DNA of 64,000 nucleotides from Prosthecobacter sp. SYSU 5D2 (GTDB lineage: Bacteria > Verrucomicrobiota > Verrucomicrobiia > Verrucomicrobiales > Verrucomicrobiaceae), in NCBI RefSeq assembly GCF_039655865.1, contig NZ_JBBYXL010000003.1:1-64000 (forward strand), given 5' to 3'. Position 1 is the stretch's first letter. Each line of letters begins with the position of its first letter. The notes beneath the pieces are model-generated. The model was not told the origin of the DNA and ran no database searches. It worked only from the letters and a program-made list of their open reading frames with translations. Both the position numbers and the translations under genes were made by a program. Shown here in pieces: positions 61,001-64,000 of this stretch.

Positions 61001-61035
61001 CCACCACCTTAATTCGTTGAAAATCAAGGTGGTGG
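61001..61035. repeat. 10-bp inverted repeat at the integration site
   Basis: CCACCACCTT at 61001-61010 is exactly complementary to AAGGTGGTGG at 61026-61035, with 15 bases between. The right arm overlaps the CCA end of the tRNA/tmRNA remnant. No T run follows on either strand, so a core site for the recombinase is more likely than a terminator. Confidence 0.7.
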
Positions 61036-61055
61036 AGGCGAGGGGAATCGAATCC
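61030..61055 (-). other. tRNA/tmRNA 3'-end remnant, probable att site
   Basis: The minus strand reads a T-loop TTCGATT (61046-61052), then CCCCTCG, then CCTCCACCA ending at 61030. This is the 3' end of a tRNA-like molecule, closest to tmRNA as remembered. No matching 5' acceptor strand (GGAGGCG) or body is found beyond 61055, and the 5' half of the T stem is not complementary, so only the 3' end is present. With an integrase gene 136 bases away, this is best explained as the displaced end of an attachment gene. Confidence 0.7.
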
Positions 61056-61190
61056 TTACTGGAGAGTGTTGCCGAATTTCCAATACCGTTGATATCCAAC
61101 GTTTTACGCATCATTTACCGTTAGGGCCATTTAATGAAATACCGGGAAAAATAGGCTTTTACCCTGTATTCCCGTGTGTAAAAGTGTGTC

Positions 61191-62360
61191 ATGGCAGAGA
61201 CTCAGGAGATTACTTTCGGCAATGTATCCGTGTATATCCGGCCCCGTGCAGATAGCCGATGGGTCATCTACTGGCGCGAGGCTGGGAGCGGCAAACAGAC
61301 CACCGCAAAGAATGAAACGCGGGCCAAAGCCAAGGCCATGAAGGAAGCCCGGCGTATCTCTTCCACTCAGGGAGGCCGGATCCTGACCATTGAGGATGCG
61401 CAGATTGTCGAGCTGGTGAAGAAGCTGGCAGGCGAGAGGCCTGCCTTTTCCTGGCTCCGAGAGATTGAGGACTGCCAGGCCCAATTGAAAGGTGCCACCA
61501 TCCCGGATGCCGTCAGACATTACCTCGCCTCTGGCACCCTCGCCATTGAGCGCGTGGTTTTCAGCGCAGCCAAGACGCGCTTCCTTCTCCAGCACAATGC
61601 CGGCAAGTCCCGCTACACGCTGGCCGGACTGCGCAAAGAGCTGGACGGCTTCGATAAGGCTTTTCCAGGGGTGATGTTGACCGAAATCAGCCAGGCTGAA
61701 ATCCTGAGCTGGATTGGACGCGGCTCCCCTGCCCCGCGGTTCCGCAACAACCGGCTCCACACGTGGAAGAACTTCTTCAACCGGTGCAAAGAATGGAATT
61801 TCTGGCCCAAAGGCAATCCTCATCCTGCAGATGGAATCAAACCTCTGCAGGAGCCGCGGTATGCAGTGCCCATCTGGGAACCCGCCACCGCTCATGCCAT
61901 CCTGGAAATCCTTCCGGACGAACGACGGCCGTATCTCATCATTGGCTGCTGGCTGGGTCTGAGGCCTTTCGAGCTCACACGCCTGGAGTGGAAGCATTTC
62001 GAATGGGACCGGGGCTATTTGAACGTCACTGCTGCGGTTGCACAGAAGACGATGGAGGAAAGGTTTGTGCCGCTGAACCCGAAAGCCAAGGCCCTTCTGG
62101 CTCCGTGGAGAAATGCCACTGGTAAATGCTGCTTCACCCATGATCGGGAGGAAATCAGTAAGGCCGCCCGCAACGCCAAGCTCATCGAGACCTGGCCCCA
62201 GGATGTCATGCGGCACAGCTACATCTCCTACCGCATCGCCAGCGGGGTTTCAAAGCACCAGGTGGCAGAGGAGGCCGGTAACTCGGAGACGGTCATCAGG
62301 AGGCGCTACCGCAGGCCGCTGAGGAAAGAGGACGGGGCAGAGTGGTTCCAAGTAAAATAA
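61191..62360 (+). CDS. Tyrosine-type site-specific integrase
   Basis: The 389-residue protein is a phage-integrase-family recombinase that would insert or excise the element. The N-terminal part (ADSRWVIYWREAGSGKQ, NETRAKAKAMKEARRIS) is an arm-binding domain, and the middle is a core-binding helical domain. The catalytic half has the first arginine in GCWLGLRPFELTRLEWKHF (about residue 256), MRHSYISYRIASG (about 339) and the nucleophile tyrosine in RRRYRRP (about 371). The HxxR box is degenerate (PQDVMRHS), as in several verrucomicrobial integrases. It starts 136 bases from the tRNA/tmRNA remnant and reads into the element. Confidence 0.9.
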   Translation: MAETQEITFGNVSVYIRPRADSRWVIYWREAGSGKQTTAKNETRAKAKAMKEARRISSTQGGRILTIEDAQIVELVKKLAGERPAFSWLREIEDCQAQLKGATIPDAVRHYLASGTLAIERVVFSAAKTRFLLQHNAGKSRYTLAGLRKELDGFDKAFPGVMLTEISQAEILSWIGRGSPAPRFRNNRLHTWKNFFNRCKEWNFWPKGNPHPADGIKPLQEPRYAVPIWEPATAHAILEILPDERRPYLIIGCWLGLRPFELTRLEWKHFEWDRGYLNVTAAVAQKTMEERFVPLNPKAKALLAPWRNATGKCCFTHDREEISKAARNAKLIETWPQDVMRHSYISYRIASGVSKHQVAEEAGNSETVIRRRYRRPLRKEDGAEWFQVK

Positions 62361-62506
62361 GCGGGCCGAATATTGGATCAAACGTCACTTGCCATTGACT
62401 TGAACACCTGACCGCATGAATACATGCTGCATCAGCCAAAACATTTTCTCTCAAAATACCGTCTGAAAGCGTCAATTCTTGCGTATATAGTCCATACCCA
62501 GCAACC

Positions 62507-63703
62507 ATGACCTATTCGCAAACACACCCTTGGATCAAGTTTGACACTTCCAGCGTCAAGATGAATGATCCACGTCTCTGCCTTCAGTTGGGAGAAATTG
62601 CTTCAAAATGTGAGCATCTTGCAGGCGCTCCGCTTAAGCCGACAATTGCCGACCAACTCCACAAAGTCTTTCTCGCAAAGGGTGCCCTGGCAACTACCGC
62701 GATTGAAGGGAACACTTTGAGTGAGGAGCAGGCTATTCAACAGGTTGAAGGCACGCTTAATCTTCCACCTTCGCAACAATATCTACAGCAAGAAATTCAG
62801 AATATCATTGATGTCTGCAATGAGGAAGTAGCAGCGCAAACGAGCCTATACGGAGAAAAAATGTCCCTCTGCACCAGCCTGATAAAGAACTATAACAGGC
62901 GTGTTCTGGAGAAACTTACCTGTGAGGATGGTGTTGTTCCTGGCGAATTTCGGTCTCACTCCGTGACAGTAGGAAATGTCTACCGCGGGGCACCGGCTCA
63001 AGACTGCGAGTATTTGGTGGAACGAATGTGCGAATGGCTCAATAAGGAGTTTATTCCCACCGAAGATGATTTTCGGGTTCCTTACGCCCTAGTTAAAGCG
63101 GTGCTTGCCCATGTGTATCTTGCGTGGATTCACCCCTTCGGCGACGGGAACGGGCGAACAGCAAGACTCGTCGAGTTTCACATTTTATTCACAAGTGGGG
63201 TGCCCCTGCCAGCTGCCCACCTGCTGAGTGACCACTACAATAAAACGAGGAGCCAATATTACCGTGAGTTGGACAAGGCCAGCAAGAGCGGAGGAGACCT
63301 GATGCCATTCATCAAATACGCAACGCAGGGTTTTTTAGATGGCCTTCGGGAGCAGCTAAAGCTTGTCCGAAGCCAACACATGATTGTTGCATGGGAAAAC
63401 TACGTCCATGAAATGTTTCTCCCGAACAAGAACTCACCCACTCAAAAGAGGCGGAGAGATCTCGTTTTGGAGCTTCCCACTGAGCTAATCCACCTTTCAG
63501 AGCTTGAAAGCAAGTATCCCCGTATTGCCTTGATGTATGCAAAGGAGGGCGAACGAACACTCCAACGAGACCTCAATGCCATTCAGACCATGGGGCTTGT
63601 TGACCGATACTATGGTTCGGTTCGTGCCAAACGAGAAATCATCAATGCATTCCTACCGCGGCAGGTCCGCCCAAAGCGAAAGCCCAGAGAAAGAAAGGCA
63701 TAA
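62507..63703 (+). CDS. Fic family AMP-transferase-like protein
   Basis: The 398-residue protein contains the complete Fic active site HPFGDGNGRTAR (about residues 210-221), which transfers AMP to a protein hydroxyl. The N-terminal inhibitory helix motif TTAIEGN (about residue 63) is also present, placing it in the self-inhibited class II. A winged-helix-like C-terminal part (ELIHLSELESKYPRIALMYAKEGERTLQRDLNAIQTMGLV) follows. Base composition is visibly more A+T-rich than in the chromosome to the left, which fits recent arrival with the integrase. No separate antitoxin is needed for this class. A terminator follows. Confidence 0.93.
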   Translation: MTYSQTHPWIKFDTSSVKMNDPRLCLQLGEIASKCEHLAGAPLKPTIADQLHKVFLAKGALATTAIEGNTLSEEQAIQQVEGTLNLPPSQQYLQQEIQNIIDVCNEEVAAQTSLYGEKMSLCTSLIKNYNRRVLEKLTCEDGVVPGEFRSHSVTVGNVYRGAPAQDCEYLVERMCEWLNKEFIPTEDDFRVPYALVKAVLAHVYLAWIHPFGDGNGRTARLVEFHILFTSGVPLPAAHLLSDHYNKTRSQYYRELDKASKSGGDLMPFIKYATQGFLDGLREQLKLVRSQHMIVAWENYVHEMFLPNKNSPTQKRRRDLVLELPTELIHLSELESKYPRIALMYAKEGERTLQRDLNAIQTMGLVDRYYGSVRAKREIINAFLPRQVRPKRKPRERKA

Positions 63704-63716
63704 TTTCGCCCACACA

Positions 63717-63750
63717 CCCCCGGCAGCCGCAAGGCTCCGGGGTTTATTTT
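63717..63750 (+). terminator. Rho-independent terminator after the Fic gene
   Basis: CCCCGG, one bulged C, AGCC, a GCAA tetraloop, GGCT and CCGGGG form a strong stem at 63718-63742, followed by TTTATTTTT. It lies 13 bases after the Fic stop codon. Confidence 0.88.
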
Positions 63751-63790
63751 TGATTGACGAGGATGGTGGGGGAAATGATAGGGGTGGCGA

Positions 63791-64000
63791 ATGCGCCTAA
63801 TTCTTATCCTTGCCGCCGCTATTCTTTGTTCTTGTGTTACCGTAAATACAAACGTCACCAGGTTTCATACATTGCCCCCGAAAGGAAATGGAGAGACATT
63901 TTATGTTGAGGCTCCTCCTCATGTGGGACCGCTGGAGTCTGCCTCACATGCGGCGCAAATTTCCGCAGGGTTTCAGCAATACGGTTGGAGGCCATCGGGC
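63791..64000 (+). CDS. Putative lipoprotein, cut by the window end
   Basis: The frame opens MRLILILAAAILCSC, a lipoprotein-type signal with a cysteine at residue 15, and continues VTVNTNVTRFHTLPPKGNGE, FYVEAPPHVGPL and QISAGFQQYGWRPSG to the end of the window with no stop. The FHTLPPKG-type opening is like DUF4136-style lipoproteins, but too little is present to name a family. It begins 41 bases after the Fic terminator and belongs to the element side. Confidence 0.65.
   Translation, partial: MRLILILAAAILCSCVTVNTNVTRFHTLPPKGNGETFYVEAPPHVGPLESASHAAQISAGFQQYGWRPSG

Noticed and set aside
60849-61124. 91-codon open frame before the integrase
   Set aside because: No family resemblance, no good start context, and it overlaps the att remnant.
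61021-61140. Complete tmRNA or tRNA gene on the minus strand
   Set aside because: Only the T-loop and acceptor 3' strand are recognisable; no 5' acceptor strand, D-arm or tag-peptide frame follows.

Overview
The window looks like a stretch of a Verrucomicrobia chromosome, probably from the Prosthecobacter/Verrucomicrobium group. The reasons are four secreted DUF1080/concanavalin-like proteins, PQQ-type beta-propellers, formylglycine sulfatases, a PEP-CTERM protein, a short sigma factor paired with a FecR-like protein, GTP-dependent PEP carboxykinase and a two-gene-anchor-free sdhCAB operon. This assignment is inferred from gene content. Base composition is G+C-rich throughout, except for the right-hand 3 kb.

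Layout. 1-3.6 kb: thiC under a TPP riboswitch, with a frameshifted DUF1016/YhcG nuclease gene four bases downstream that carries an in-gene array of palindromes. 3.7-9.6 kb: a PEP-CTERM vanadium-haloperoxidase homologue that seems to have lost its active site, katG, an Imm50-like protein, an FKBP lipoprotein and a DUF1080 protein. 9.7-13.3 kb: a GT4 sucrose/mannosylfructose-phosphate synthase-like enzyme and a HAD phosphatase fused to a glycosidase-like domain, preceded by two REP-like palindromes. 13.6-19.2 kb: a minus-strand run of secreted hydrolases and sugar-binding-fold proteins, with xerC embedded. 19.3-22.2 kb: a DEAD-box helicase, a Gre-like factor, a secreted unknown and a GGQ release-factor-like protein.

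22.4-25.9 kb: sdhCAB. 26-30 kb: an outer-membrane porin and a large TPR protein. 30-34.7 kb: a tiny ribbon-helix-helix candidate, TerC, pyrH, a YkgJ protein, an unknown and an MFS transporter. 34.8-37.8 kb: a DUF1080 lipoprotein, then hsp33, an IscA-type carrier, an HscB-like J protein and YjbQ, an Fe-S/redox group. 37.8-45.9 kb: a NarL-type two-component pair with an unusual sensor, a membrane unknown and a 1362-residue secreted propeller with an internal methyltransferase-like domain. 46-53.8 kb: sigma factor, FecR-like protein, alginate-lyase-like enzyme, oxidoreductase and two sulfatases, which together look like a sulfated-polysaccharide utilisation locus.

53.9-60.7 kb: pckG, then a chimeric remnant (start of a glutamate dehydrogenase joined at an 11-G run to a start-less, frameshifted thioesterase), then putA, with a divergent PAS-AraC regulator. 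Proline to glutamate to 2-oxoglutarate and gluconeogenesis would be the shared theme, but the glutamate dehydrogenase step is broken here. 61-64 kb: the end of an integrated element, with a tRNA/tmRNA 3'-end remnant, a tyrosine integrase, a Fic AMP-transferase and a truncated lipoprotein gene running off the window.

No complete rRNA, tRNA or CRISPR array was seen. All assignments come from reading the sequence and remembered family features; no database search was run.
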